A DNA stretch of 64,000 nucleotides, taken from CBDDIP01 sp965279405. GTDB taxonomy: Bacteria > Actinomycetota > Acidimicrobiia > Acidimicrobiales > Ilumatobacteraceae. Shown piece after piece: positions 16,321 through 24,579 of this stretch. The DNA is taken from assembly GCA_965279405.1 (NCBI GenBank), contig OZ257157.1, forward strand, positions 4,650,001-4,714,000, in the 5' to 3' direction. The position numbers and the translations under genes are program-made. Each line of letters opens with the position of its first letter. Positions within the stretch are counted from its first letter, which is position 1. The notes beneath the pieces were generated by a model. The model did not search any database. It was not told where the DNA came from and saw only the letters and a list, made by a program, of their open reading frames with translations.

Positions 16321-17082
16321 TCACTCGCCGGCGACGGCGGCGAGGCGCGAGTCTTCGCTCGCGCTCTCGTGGCCGATGACGCCGACCTTGGCGACCTTGG
16401 TCGGCTCGCTGTCGGCCGTCTTGCCGGCGTACGTGTTGCGGTACTCCTGGCCGGTGAGCTCGCGGATCTCGAACATCAGCTCGTCGGTGATCTGACGCAG
16501 CACGAGGTGGTCGTCGGCGCGGTTGCGATAGCGCTCGACGTTGATCGGCCGGCCGATCTTGATGGTGCAGTCGCGACGGATCTTCGGCAGCTTGGCATCG
16601 GGCGGCTGGATCTCGCGGGTGCCGAGCACCCCGACCGGGAAGATCGGGCAGCCGACCTTCAACGCCAAGCGGGCGGCACCCGTGCGACCCTTGTGCAAGA
16701 TGCCGTCGCGGCTGCGCGTGCCCTCGGGGAAGATGCCGAACAGCTCCCCACGGCGCAGGACGCCCTCGGCAGTGTCGAGCGCCGCCTGGCTCTTGTCGCC
16801 GCCGGCGCGATCGATGGGGATCATGCCGAGCGCCGGGAAGATGAACTTCGTCTTCCACGAGTCCATGTACTCGGCCTTGCCGACGTAGCTGATGTTGCGC
16901 GGCACGTGCAGCATCAAGAACGCGCTGTCGAGGAAGCTGACGTGGTTCGGAGCGAGGATCGCCGGACCGCTCGCCGGCAGCCGTTCGAAGCCTTCGAGGT
17001 GGAAGGTCCAGAGCTTGGTCGACACCGGGCGAGCGACGCGACGGAACCGCGTCTGCAACTTCCCAGCCCCCTGAGCGTTCAT
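16321..17082 (-). CDS. plsC: 1-acyl-sn-glycerol-3-phosphate acyltransferase (PlsC family)
   Basis: A 253-residue PlsC-type acyltransferase that would acylate lysophosphatidic acid to phosphatidic acid at the inner membrane face. The catalytic HX4D motif is NHVSFLD (about residue 45) and the glycerol-phosphate-binding motif is FPEGTRSRDG (about residue 115), in the usual order and spacing. The ATG at 17082 gives MNAQGAGKLQTRF; longer in-frame starts run into the mshC end and are less likely. It follows mshC by 46 bp on the same strand and could be cotranscribed. Several PlsC paralogues are usual in actinobacteria, so specificity is not certain. Confidence 0.85.
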   Translation of the reverse strand: MNAQGAGKLQTRFRRVARPVSTKLWTFHLEGFERLPASGPAILAPNHVSFLDSAFLMLHVPRNISYVGKAEYMDSWKTKFIFPALGMIPIDRAGGDKSQAALDTAEGVLRRGELFGIFPEGTRSRDGILHKGRTGAARLALKVGCPIFPVGVLGTREIQPPDAKLPKIRRDCTIKIGRPINVERYRNRADDHLVLRQITDELMFEIRELTGQEYRNTYAGKTADSEPTKVAKVGVIGHESASEDSRLAAVAGE

Positions 17083-17128
17083 GTCGCGCACACTACGCCC
17101 GTCACTGACCGCGGTCGTGCGCGGAGGC

Positions 17129-18241
17129 TCAGAGGTCGACGCCGAGCAGTGCGGCGGCGTCGCCGACGCCGTGACCGGCGGCTGCCGCGGCATCGATCAG
17201 CGCCAGCGCGCCGGGGGTGTCGAGATCCTCGTCGAGCGCGGCGCGCACGTCGTCGAGCGCCGCCGAACCGGCGCCGGCGCGGGACCACGCATCGAGCCGG
17301 CCGGTGGCGCGCGGCATGAGCTCCTCGTCCCACGACCACTCGGTGCGGTAGTGGTGCTCGATGATCCCGATGCGGATCGCCCGCGGGTCCCACTCGGTGC
17401 GCAGCTTGTCGACGAAGACCAGGTTGCCGAGGCTCTTCGACATCTTGCTGCCGTCCTTCCACACCATCGCCACGTGCATCCAGTGCTTGACGAACGGTTC
17501 GCCCGTGGCCGCTTCGCTCTGGGCCCGCTCGCACTCGTGGTGGGGGAAGATCAGGTCGGTGCCGCCGCCGTGCAGGTCGATGGTGGTGCCGAGCTCGCGC
17601 AGGGCGAGCGCGCTGCACTCGATGTGCCAACCCGGCCGGCCCGGCCCCCACATCGTGTCCCATGCCGGCTCGTCGCTGGCCGACGGGTGCCAGAGCACGA
17701 AGTCGAGCGGGTGGCGCTTGTTCGGATCGTCGACGTGTCCGCCGCGCTGGCGGGCGTAGTCGAGCATCTCCTCCTCGGAGTAGTGGCTCAACGACCCGAA
17801 CGACGGGAACTTGGCCACGTCGAAGTACACGCTGCCGCCGGACTCGTAGGCGAAGCCGCGGTCGAGCACCATGCCGATGAAGCCGCGGATGTCGGGGATC
17901 GCCGACGAGGCTCGCGGGCTGCTCGCAACCGGCAGCGCGTTCAGCGCCTCCATGTCGCGGTTGAAGCGCGCCTCCTCCCCCGCTGCCAGATCGAGGTAGT
18001 GCACCCCGAGCTGACGCGCCTTGGCGAACAGCGGATCGTCGACGTCGGTGACGTTGCGCACGCACGTGACGCGATGACCGAGGTCGATCAACCGTCGCTG
18101 CAGGACGTCGTAGGCGATGAACGTGGCCGCGTGCCCGAGATGGGTGGCGTCGTACGGCGTGATGCCGCACGTGTACATGAGTACGTGCTCCCCCGGCTCG
18201 AACGGCACGACAGCCTGGCGGGCCGTGTCGTAGAGACGCAT
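17129..18241 (-). CDS. mshC: Cysteine:GlcN-Ins ligase of mycothiol biosynthesis (MshC)
   Basis: A 370-residue class I synthetase fold related to cysteinyl-tRNA synthetase. The zinc/cysteine site is MYTCGITPYDATHLGHAAT, the HIGH-type site is HLGH, the second zinc ligand region is PGWHIECSALAL with IFPHHE, and the KMSKS loop is GSKMSKSLGN. The ending LLGVDL and the ITPYDATHLGHAATF block are typical of MshC rather than CysS, and the C-terminal anticodon region of CysS is absent. The enzyme joins cysteine to GlcN-inositol in the mycothiol pathway. It is somewhat shorter than typical MshC (about 410) at the N-terminus. The ATG lies 2 bases after the stop of the F420 reductase gene. Confidence 0.9.
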   Translation of the reverse strand: MRLYDTARQAVVPFEPGEHVLMYTCGITPYDATHLGHAATFIAYDVLQRRLIDLGHRVTCVRNVTDVDDPLFAKARQLGVHYLDLAAGEEARFNRDMEALNALPVASSPRASSAIPDIRGFIGMVLDRGFAYESGGSVYFDVAKFPSFGSLSHYSEEEMLDYARQRGGHVDDPNKRHPLDFVLWHPSASDEPAWDTMWGPGRPGWHIECSALALRELGTTIDLHGGGTDLIFPHHECERAQSEAATGEPFVKHWMHVAMVWKDGSKMSKSLGNLVFVDKLRTEWDPRAIRIGIIEHHYRTEWSWDEELMPRATGRLDAWSRAGAGSAALDDVRAALDEDLDTPGALALIDAAAAAGHGVGDAAALLGVDL

Positions 18242-18243
18242 CG

Positions 18244-18921
18244 TCAGCCCGCAACCTCTCGCGGGTCGCGTTTGATTCCCGTCAGCTTCGGAGCGACGCG
18301 GGTCTTGTACCGCACGTTGAGCTGCAGCAGCACGGCGGTGAACGCCTCGATGGCCGTCGCGTTGGACAGCTCGCCCGCGTCGAGCGGGCGGCAGCCGGGG
18401 ATGTTGGACACGATCTCGCTGACGGTGCGCACCGCGGCGGGGTCGTCGCCGCAGATCAGCACGTCGCTGTCGATCGGCTGGCCGAGGTGACCGAGCTCCT
18501 TGGCCGGCAGGTGGTGGAACGCCGCCACGACGCGACAGCCGGGCACGGCGGCCTGCACGTGGGCGGCCACGCTGCCGCGCGGCGGCACGAGCGGCTGGAA
18601 CTCGTGACCGACGCGGACCAACGCGTTGGCCATGCTGATGACGACCTTGCCGCGCAGCAGCTCCTCGTTCTCCTGTGCCGTCGTGGCCGCCGAGTCCCAG
18701 GGCGTGGCGATCACCACGACGTCGCAGGCACTGGCCATCGCGTTGTCGCCGTACTCGAGCAACGGGGCCAGCTCCGGTGCACCACCGACCAAGCTGTCGC
18801 GCGCTTCCATCGCCCGATACTTCGAGCGCGAGCCGATGACCACGCCATATCCGATCGAGGCCAGACGCGCCCCAAGCGCGCTGCCCGCCGGACCGGTACC
18901 ACCCAGGATGCCGATTCGCAT
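18244..18921 (-). CDS. F420-dependent NADP reductase (NADPH:F420 oxidoreductase)
   Basis: A 225-residue protein with the short Rossmann start MRIGILGGTGPAGSALGARLA, GSRSKYRA for NADP phosphate recognition, VVIATPWDSA, and the C-terminal helical region LQLNVRYKTRVAPKLTG found in the NpdG/Fno family. It moves hydride between NADPH and cofactor F420. It is the first gene of an operon with mshC (2-bp gap), linking two actinobacterial redox systems. It is divergent from the enoyl reductase gene with a 75-bp gap. Confidence 0.85.
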   Translation of the reverse strand: MRIGILGGTGPAGSALGARLASIGYGVVIGSRSKYRAMEARDSLVGGAPELAPLLEYGDNAMASACDVVVIATPWDSAATTAQENEELLRGKVVISMANALVRVGHEFQPLVPPRGSVAAHVQAAVPGCRVVAAFHHLPAKELGHLGQPIDSDVLICGDDPAAVRTVSEIVSNIPGCRPLDAGELSNATAIEAFTAVLLQLNVRYKTRVAPKLTGIKRDPREVAG

Positions 18922-18996
18922 TGCGGCAGCCTTGCACAACAGCCCCGGCGACCAGCCAACCAGGTCGGCGGCAACCTCCTGACTAGTGTCGCCGGC

Positions 18997-19767
18997 ATGG
19001 GGCTCCTCGACGGCAAGCACATCGTGATCACCGGCGTCCTCACCGACGCCTCGCTGGCCTACGGCGTGGCCCGGCTCGCCCAGGCCGAAGGCGCTGAGAT
19101 CGTGCTCACCGGCGCGGGCCGGGCGCTGAGCCTGACGCAGCGCACGGCGCGCAAGCTCGACACCCCGGTCGACGTGTTCGAGTTGGACGTCACCGTGCCC
19201 GAGCACCTCACCTCGGTGCACGACGCGCTGGCGGAGAAGTGGGGACGCGTCGACGGTGTCCTGCACGCCATCGGCTTCGCCCCGGAGGCCTGCCTCGGCG
19301 ACGACTTCATGGCCGCCACGTGGGCCGACGTGTCGGTGGCGATGAACATCAGCACGTACTCCTACAAGGCGTTGGCCGACGCCTTCGCTCCGTTGATGAC
19401 CAACGGCGGTTCGTTCGTCGGGCTCGACTTCGACAACAGCATCCAGGCCTGGCCGGCCTACAACTGGATGGGCGTGGCCAAGGCTGCACTGCAGAGCGTC
19501 AGCCGCTACCTGGCCAAGGAGCTCGGGTCGCAGGGCATCCGCAGCAACCTCGTCGCCGCCGGGCCGATCAAGACGATGGCGGCCAAGAGCATCCCCGGCT
19601 TCAAGAAGTTCGAAGACGTGTGGGACGACCGCGCCCCGCTCGGTTGGGACGTCACCGACTCCTCGGCTGTCGCCAAGGCGTGCGTGGCGTTGCTGAGCGA
19701 CTGGTTCCCGGCCACCACCGGCGAAGTCGTCCACGTCGACGGCGGCTTCCACGCCGTCGCCGTCTAG
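18997..19767 (+). CDS. fabI: Enoyl-[acyl-carrier-protein] reductase, FabI/InhA type
   Basis: A 256-residue short-chain dehydrogenase that reduces enoyl-ACP in fatty acid synthesis type II with NADH. Signatures are GKHIVITGVLTDASLAYGVA (nucleotide site, FabI form), LHAIGFAPE, and the active site YNWMGVAKAALQSVSRYLAKELG, with Tyr and Lys six residues apart as in InhA. AAGPIKTMAAKSIPGF is the substrate loop. A TAGTGT box lies 7 bases before the ATG with no ribosome site, consistent with a leaderless message. The close likeness to mycobacterial InhA is by eye. Confidence 0.92.
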   Translation: MGLLDGKHIVITGVLTDASLAYGVARLAQAEGAEIVLTGAGRALSLTQRTARKLDTPVDVFELDVTVPEHLTSVHDALAEKWGRVDGVLHAIGFAPEACLGDDFMAATWADVSVAMNISTYSYKALADAFAPLMTNGGSFVGLDFDNSIQAWPAYNWMGVAKAALQSVSRYLAKELGSQGIRSNLVAAGPIKTMAAKSIPGFKKFEDVWDDRAPLGWDVTDSSAVAKACVALLSDWFPATTGEVVHVDGGFHAVAV

Positions 19768-19822
19768 CTGTCACCCAGGAGGCCGGTTCGTTCGTCTGTC
19801 CGGACGTGAGAGCCTGGATCCT

Positions 19823-20398
19823 GTGATCGCGTGCGGTCTGCTTGCGCTGCAGTCGACCGTCGCGTCGGCGCGCGCATCCGGGGAGACGATCACGCTCGAC
19901 GCCGAGGCACTGGTCACCCGGCTCTACCGCACCGAGGGCGCGTCGCTGGTGCGGCTCGCCCGGCTGTTCGTCGACGATCGCAACGCAGCGGAGGACATCG
20001 TCCAGGAAGCGTTCCTCCGGCTCGCTCGCGCCGCATCGCGGATCCGCAGCGACGACGCGGCACCCGCCTACCTGCGCTCGATCGTGCTCAACCTCGCCCG
20101 CGACCACAACCGTCGAGGCCTGGTCTCGCTGCGCCACCACTCGACGAGCGAGCTGCACGCCGACGCGCACGCGGCGGACGCGCTCGCCGACCCGTTGGTC
20201 ACTGGCGAGCAGCACGCCGCAGTGCTGCGTGCCGTGGCCGAACTGCCGTCGCGCCAGCGCGACTGCATCACCCTGCGCTACTTCGACGAGCTCGGCATCG
20301 AGGCCATCGCCACAACGCTCGGCGTGTCGGCCAACTCGGTGAAGACGCACCTGCAGCGCGGCCTGGCGAGGCTCGAGCAGAAGCTGGATGCGACGTGA
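19823..20398 (+). CDS. ECF-type RNA polymerase sigma factor
   Basis: A 191-residue sigma-70 family protein with region 2 (YRTEGASLVRLARLFVDDRNAAEDIVQEAFLRL, residues about 30-65) and region 4 (LPSRQRDCITLRYF...GVSANSVKTHLQRGLARLE, about 140-187). Regions 1 and 3 are absent, as in ECF or SigE-like factors. The start is GTG at 19823, without a strong ribosome site, so a shorter form is possible. The stop overlaps the next gene's start (GTGA), a layout typical of sigma/anti-sigma pairs. Confidence 0.85.
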   Translation: MIACGLLALQSTVASARASGETITLDAEALVTRLYRTEGASLVRLARLFVDDRNAAEDIVQEAFLRLARAASRIRSDDAAPAYLRSIVLNLARDHNRRGLVSLRHHSTSELHADAHAADALADPLVTGEQHAAVLRAVAELPSRQRDCITLRYFDELGIEAIATTLGVSANSVKTHLQRGLARLEQKLDAT

Positions 20399-21099
20399 GC
20401 ACGGCCGGCGTGGAGCGCGTGCTGCGCGACGCCTTCGCCGACGCTCGCCGAACGGTGTCGCCGAGCGACGACCTCTTCGCTCGCGTCAACCTGTCGATCG
20501 CCGATGCTCGCGCCCGCCGTCGTTGGCGATGGCGCGTCACGCTCGTGCTCACCGGCATCGTGGCCGCGCTCGTGGCGCTCGCACTGGTGCTCTCGCTCTC
20601 CTCCGATTCGAAAGGGATGCACATGGACTGGTGGATCATCGAACTGATCACGAACCTCGTGCTGGTCGGCATCGCCGTCGGGCTCGGTCCGTTCATCAAG
20701 CGCTTCGGGCGCGCGTACGCGGCCGACGTGTTCCGCGCCAACCCGCGCACCGGCAAGAGCTACCTCGTGCTGACCGACGTCGCGTACTACTTGATCTTCA
20801 CCGCGTTCATCCTCTTCACGGTGACGTTCGTGGCGTCCGAGCACTGGCCCGACTCACCGGGCGAGCAGCTCAAGCACGAGGTGGCCCGGGTCGGCGGGAT
20901 CCTCCTGATCATGGGCGTGCTCCACGCGCTCAACGTCGTCGCACTGCCCGTGATCGGCCGCCTGCTCTCCCTGAACAAGCGACTCGACGCACCCCCCGAC
21001 CCGCCCGCACGCGCGGCCGGTGGTGCGCTCCCCCCGCTCGGCCCCGGCACCTGGATCCTGCGCATCGAACCGTCGCCCGACAGCCCATCGTCGTCCTGA
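20395..21099 (+). CDS. Membrane protein translationally coupled to the ECF sigma factor, possible anti-sigma factor
   Basis: A 234-residue protein. A cytoplasmic N-terminus of about 45 residues (VERVLRDAFADARRTVSPSDDLFARVN...) is followed by four predicted membrane helices: VTLVLTGIVAALVALALVLS, IIELITNLVLVGIAVGLGPF, YYLIFTAFILFTVTFVA and ILLIMGVLHALNVVALPVIG. The tail is Pro-rich. The 4-base GTGA overlap with the sigma gene suggests a fixed ratio and a sequestering role. No zinc-binding anti-sigma motif (HxxxCxxC) is present, so the assignment rests on context. Confidence 0.6.
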   Translation: MSTAGVERVLRDAFADARRTVSPSDDLFARVNLSIADARARRRWRWRVTLVLTGIVAALVALALVLSLSSDSKGMHMDWWIIELITNLVLVGIAVGLGPFIKRFGRAYAADVFRANPRTGKSYLVLTDVAYYLIFTAFILFTVTFVASEHWPDSPGEQLKHEVARVGGILLIMGVLHALNVVALPVIGRLLSLNKRLDAPPDPPARAAGGALPPLGPGTWILRIEPSPDSPSSS

Positions 21100-21139
21100 G
21101 CCTGTCGCCCGCGTGGCGATCGGCGACGTCTGTTCGGGC

Positions 21140-21748
21140 ATGGGACGACGACGTGCTCCGAGTTTGGCGCTTCCACCTCTTGGGCTCATCGGCGGCGCGG
21201 TCTGGGGGACGGTGGCGCGGTTGTGGATGCGGTGGGTGTCCACCGATCCCGAGTTCACCTGGAACGGCACGATCTTCATCATCGGCGGATTCGCGGTCTT
21301 CGGCGCCGGCCAGGGTTTGGCCGCGGCAGCGCGCCGCTCCGGATGGCGTCGTCCTGCGCTGACCGTGGCGCGCGCCGTCGCCGGCGTCGTCACCTTGCCG
21401 CTGTTCATGGCCGCCGGCGGGATCATGATGCCGACCGTCGTCTTCGGCGGGTTGGCCGTCAGCCGAGTCGAGTGGCCGCGCGCCGTACGGGTCCTCGTCA
21501 CGCTGATCGCTCTGGCTCCGTTCGCGATGGTCGGTGGCCAGCTGATCGGTGACTTCGGCGCGCCGGGCGGTGCGATGCGGGTGCTCGCGCTGGTGCCGAT
21601 CTACGCCGTCATCGTCTGGGCGGTACGACCGACCATCGCGGTGCAGGCGGACGGCTGGCGGATGTCGCCCCGGTTCCGCGTCGCCCTCACGGCGGTGCCC
21701 GTCGTCATCATCGCCCTGGTGATCCTCGCCGCGAGTGGGATCGGCTGA
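21140..21748 (+). CDS. Hypothetical integral membrane protein
   Basis: A 202-residue hydrophobic protein with about five membrane helices (LGLIGGAVWGTVARLWMRWV, IFIIGGFAVFGAGQGLAAA, AGVVTLPLFMAAGGIMMPTV, VLVTLIALAPFAMVGGQLIG, VALTAVPVVIIALVILAASG). The start at ATG 21140 is uncertain; a GTG at 21113 is in frame. I do not recognise a family. It follows the sigma/membrane pair by 40 bp and may belong to the same operon. Confidence 0.6.
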   Translation: MGRRRAPSLALPPLGLIGGAVWGTVARLWMRWVSTDPEFTWNGTIFIIGGFAVFGAGQGLAAAARRSGWRRPALTVARAVAGVVTLPLFMAAGGIMMPTVVFGGLAVSRVEWPRAVRVLVTLIALAPFAMVGGQLIGDFGAPGGAMRVLALVPIYAVIVWAVRPTIAVQADGWRMSPRFRVALTAVPVVIIALVILAASGIG

Positions 21749-21756
21749 CGCCGAGA

Positions 21757-22275
21757 TCAGCGGGCGTCGCGAAGAATGGCGGCAACGATGTCGTCGACCG
21801 AGGTGGTCTCGTGGATCAGCTGCTCCAGCTCGTGACCCCACGGGCGCGCGTGCGGGTACCACTCGCGCATGTCGTCCTCGGTGAAGGTGCAGTCGTCGGT
21901 GCGGCGGACGCGATGGCGACGCAACGTCTCCTCGAGGCTGACGTCGAACGAGTACATGCGGTTCGTCGAGACGCCCGCAGAGAAGACGCGCCCGAGGACC
22001 GCCCCATACGCCTCCTGGCTCAGGATGCCGTCGAGGACGACGTCGTACCCGTCGGTCAGCGCCGACAGCACGTTGTGCTCGATCATCCGGTGGACGGTCG
22101 CCGAGTTCGGCAACGACCCGCCTCCGGCCGGCCGGAAGATGAACCGGTAGTGGTCCTGCTCGATGAGGCAGATCCGCCGACTGGCCCGCTCGAAGACACG
22201 ACGTGCGACCGTCGACTTGCCGGACCCCGACGGACCCCTGATGACGATCAGGCGCGGCAGGTCGGTCGACACCAT
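21757..22275 (-). CDS. P-loop kinase-like ATPase (AAA_33/zeta-toxin-like)
   Basis: A 172-residue P-loop protein. Walker A is GPSGSGKSTVARRVFE near the N-terminus; a second motif DVVLDGILSQ and an Arg-rich lid (RRHRVRRTDD) follow, as in small phosphotransferases of the chloramphenicol-phosphotransferase or zeta-toxin kind. The predicted role is phosphorylation of a small molecule. The ATG at 22275 gives MVSTDLPRLIVIRG; upstream in-frame codons overlap a decayed gene on the other strand and are not used. No antitoxin gene is visible, so a toxin role is not supported. Confidence 0.7.
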   Translation of the reverse strand: MVSTDLPRLIVIRGPSGSGKSTVARRVFERASRRICLIEQDHYRFIFRPAGGGSLPNSATVHRMIEHNVLSALTDGYDVVLDGILSQEAYGAVLGRVFSAGVSTNRMYSFDVSLEETLRRHRVRRTDDCTFTEDDMREWYPHARPWGHELEQLIHETTSVDDIVAAILRDAR

Positions 22276-22336
22276 GGCTCGATGCTGCCACGCCGAGGTC
22301 GACTGCCACGGACGTCGGTCGCGCAAGACTCCCGCT

Positions 22337-22529
22337 GTGTTGCACGACTGGCACATCGAGCCTCGGGAGTACGCCCGGCACGAGTCCCGACGTGGCCGCC
22401 GGCACGCATTCGAGTCGCTCACCGGACCAGGACCTGAACGCCACGCTCCACACGATCTACCGATCGTTCGGTGACGTTCGCACGACCGACGAGATCATCG
22501 GGCTCCTCGACGACGCACCGGTACCGTGA
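22337..22529 (+). pseudogene. Remnant of an isochorismatase-like cysteine hydrolase (N- and C-terminal ends only)
   Basis: From GTG 22337 one frame reads WHIEPREYARHESRRGRRHA, which resembles the N-terminus of actinobacterial isochorismatase-family cysteine hydrolases. About 30 codons on, a +1 frame reads DLNATLHTIYRSFGDVRTTD and ends EIIGLL...P at a TGA (22527-22529), which resembles the C-terminus of the same family. The catalytic core of about 130 residues is missing. The simplest reading is one out-of-frame internal deletion. It ends 4 bp before the DUF255 gene. Family recognition is by memory and should be checked by search. Confidence 0.6.
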
Positions 22530-22533
22530 GGTC

Positions 22534-24546
22534 ATGACGTCCAATCGGCTCGCCCACGAGACCAGCCCCTACCTGCGGCAGCATCGTGACAACCCCGTCG
22601 ACTGGAACCCGTGGGGCGCCGAGGCGTTCGCGGAGGCGGCCGAGCGCAACGTGCCGATCCTCCTCAGCGTCGGGTACTCGGCATGCCACTGGTGCCACGT
22701 GATGGCCCACGAGTGCTTCGAGGACGTCGAAGTCGCCGACACGATGAACCGGCTGTTCGTCAACGTCAAGGTCGACCGCGAGGAGCGGCCCGACGTCGAC
22801 TCGATCTACATGGACGCGGTGCAGGCGATGACCGGCCGCGGTGGTTGGCCGATGACGGTGTTCATGACCCCCGACGGCAAGCCGTTCTATGGCGGCACCT
22901 ACTTCCCCAAGCCGCAGTTCATGCAGCTGATGGCGGCCATCGACGACGTGTGGCGGAACCGACCGGCCGACGTGCAGCAGAACATCGACGCGCTCACCCA
23001 GTCGTTGGCCCGCACTGCGGCGATCCAGCCGGGCGACGGCTTGCCCGGGCTCGATCACCTGAACCACGGCCTCACCCACCTCGCCCAGTCGTTCGATGCC
23101 GAGTGGGGCGGCTTCGGCGGTGCCCCGAAGTTCCCCGGCACCTTCAACATCGACCTCGTCTTGCGCGCCCTCGCCCAGCAACCGAGCGACGATGCCACGG
23201 CGATCGTCACCACGTCACTCGACGCGATGGCCAGCGGCGGCATGTACGACCACCTGGGCGGTGGCTTCGCCCGCTACTCGGTCGACGCGCAGTGGTTGGT
23301 GCCGCACTTCGAGAAGATGCTCTACGACCAAGCGCTGCTGACCACGGTGTACACGCACGCCGCGTTGCAGCTCGACGTGCCGCGCTGGCGACAGGTCGTC
23401 GAGGAGACCATCGAGTACGTGCTGCGCGACCTTCGCCACCCGTCCGGTGGCTTCTTCTCCGCCGAGGACGCCGACTCCCCTGGGCTCGACGGGCACGGCC
23501 ACGAGGGCCTGTTCACGACGTGGACGCCCGACGAGGTCCGCGCCGTGCTCGGCCCCGATGCCGATGTCGCGCTGACGTGGTACGAGCTCGACGGCCCGGC
23601 CAACTTCACCGAGCCCGGCCACGAGCCGCGGTGGATCCCGTCACGGCTGCACCACCGCGGCCAGCTCGCCCGCCCGCCCGAGGTCGAGGCCGCCCGGGCC
23701 CGCCTGTTCGAGCACCGCGAGACGCGGCCACGGCCGGGGCTCGACGACAAGGTGCTCACCGAGTGGAACGGGCTGATGCTCTCGGCGATCTGCGAAGCCG
23801 CGGCCGCGTTCGGTCGCGACGACTGGACCGAGGCGGCCATCGCCAACGGCGAGTTCCTGCTGCGCGAGCTGCGCGGCGCGAACGGTCGCTGGTTCCGCTC
23901 GTGGCAGGCCGACGGCAACCCACCCGCACGACATGCCGCCCTCGCTGCCGACCACGCCGCGCTCGTCGACGCGTTCACCCGCCTCGGCGAGCTCACCGGC
24001 CAGGCACGCTGGACCGAGGCGGCGATGACCACTGCCGACACGATGCTCGACCACTTCTGGGACGTCGATCGCGGCGGGTTGTTCACGACGGCCGACGACG
24101 CCGAGGCGCTGATCGTCCGCCAGAAGGACCTGATGGACAACGCCACGCCGTCGGCCAACTCGCACGCGGCGATCGCCCTGCTGCGGCTCGCCGCGGTGAC
24201 CGGCGAAGGCCGCTACCAGCAGCACGCCGACCGGATCCTGATGCTGCTCGCCCGCGTGCTCAACAACGCGCCCGGCGGCTTCTCCCACGCACTGGCGGCG
24301 GTCGACATGCGCCGCCGCGGCAGCACCGAGATCGTCATCACCGGCGATCGTCCGGACCTCCTGGCCGTCGTCCGCTCGGCCTGGCTGCCCAACGCGGTCA
24401 TCGCCTGGGGCGAGCGCAGCGCGTCACCGCTGTGGGAGGGGCGCACCGATGGCTTCGCCTACGTCTGCCACGACCACGTGTGCCAGCTCCCCGCGGCCGA
24501 CGTTCAAGAGTTGCTCACACAATTGTCAACTCGTTCACCTGCCTGA
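22534..24546 (+). CDS. DUF255 thioredoxin-domain protein (YyaL / spermatogenesis-associated protein 20 family)
   Basis: A 670-residue cytoplasmic protein. The N-terminal 170 residues form a thioredoxin-like domain (SPYLRQHRDNPVDWNPWG; VGYSACHWCHVMAHECFED with a CxxC at about residue 50; NVKVDREERPDVD). The remainder is a six-hairpin glycosidase-like toroid (GGMYDHLGGGFARYSVD; HFEKMLYDQALL; WNGLMLSAICEAAAAFG). The length matches the family. Its activity is not established in bacteria. The ATG at 22534 follows the pseudogene by 4 bp. Confidence 0.88.
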   Translation: MTSNRLAHETSPYLRQHRDNPVDWNPWGAEAFAEAAERNVPILLSVGYSACHWCHVMAHECFEDVEVADTMNRLFVNVKVDREERPDVDSIYMDAVQAMTGRGGWPMTVFMTPDGKPFYGGTYFPKPQFMQLMAAIDDVWRNRPADVQQNIDALTQSLARTAAIQPGDGLPGLDHLNHGLTHLAQSFDAEWGGFGGAPKFPGTFNIDLVLRALAQQPSDDATAIVTTSLDAMASGGMYDHLGGGFARYSVDAQWLVPHFEKMLYDQALLTTVYTHAALQLDVPRWRQVVEETIEYVLRDLRHPSGGFFSAEDADSPGLDGHGHEGLFTTWTPDEVRAVLGPDADVALTWYELDGPANFTEPGHEPRWIPSRLHHRGQLARPPEVEAARARLFEHRETRPRPGLDDKVLTEWNGLMLSAICEAAAAFGRDDWTEAAIANGEFLLRELRGANGRWFRSWQADGNPPARHAALAADHAALVDAFTRLGELTGQARWTEAAMTTADTMLDHFWDVDRGGLFTTADDAEALIVRQKDLMDNATPSANSHAAIALLRLAAVTGEGRYQQHADRILMLLARVLNNAPGGFSHALAAVDMRRRGSTEIVITGDRPDLLAVVRSAWLPNAVIAWGERSASPLWEGRTDGFAYVCHDHVCQLPAADVQELLTQLSTRSPA

Positions 24547-24579
24547 GTGAGGCCGAAGAGGCCCGGTACGCTCCCGCAG

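Noticed and set aside
21757..22275. Zeta toxin
   Set aside because: It has the P-loop kinase fold but no adjacent epsilon-type antitoxin; small-molecule kinase is the safer call.
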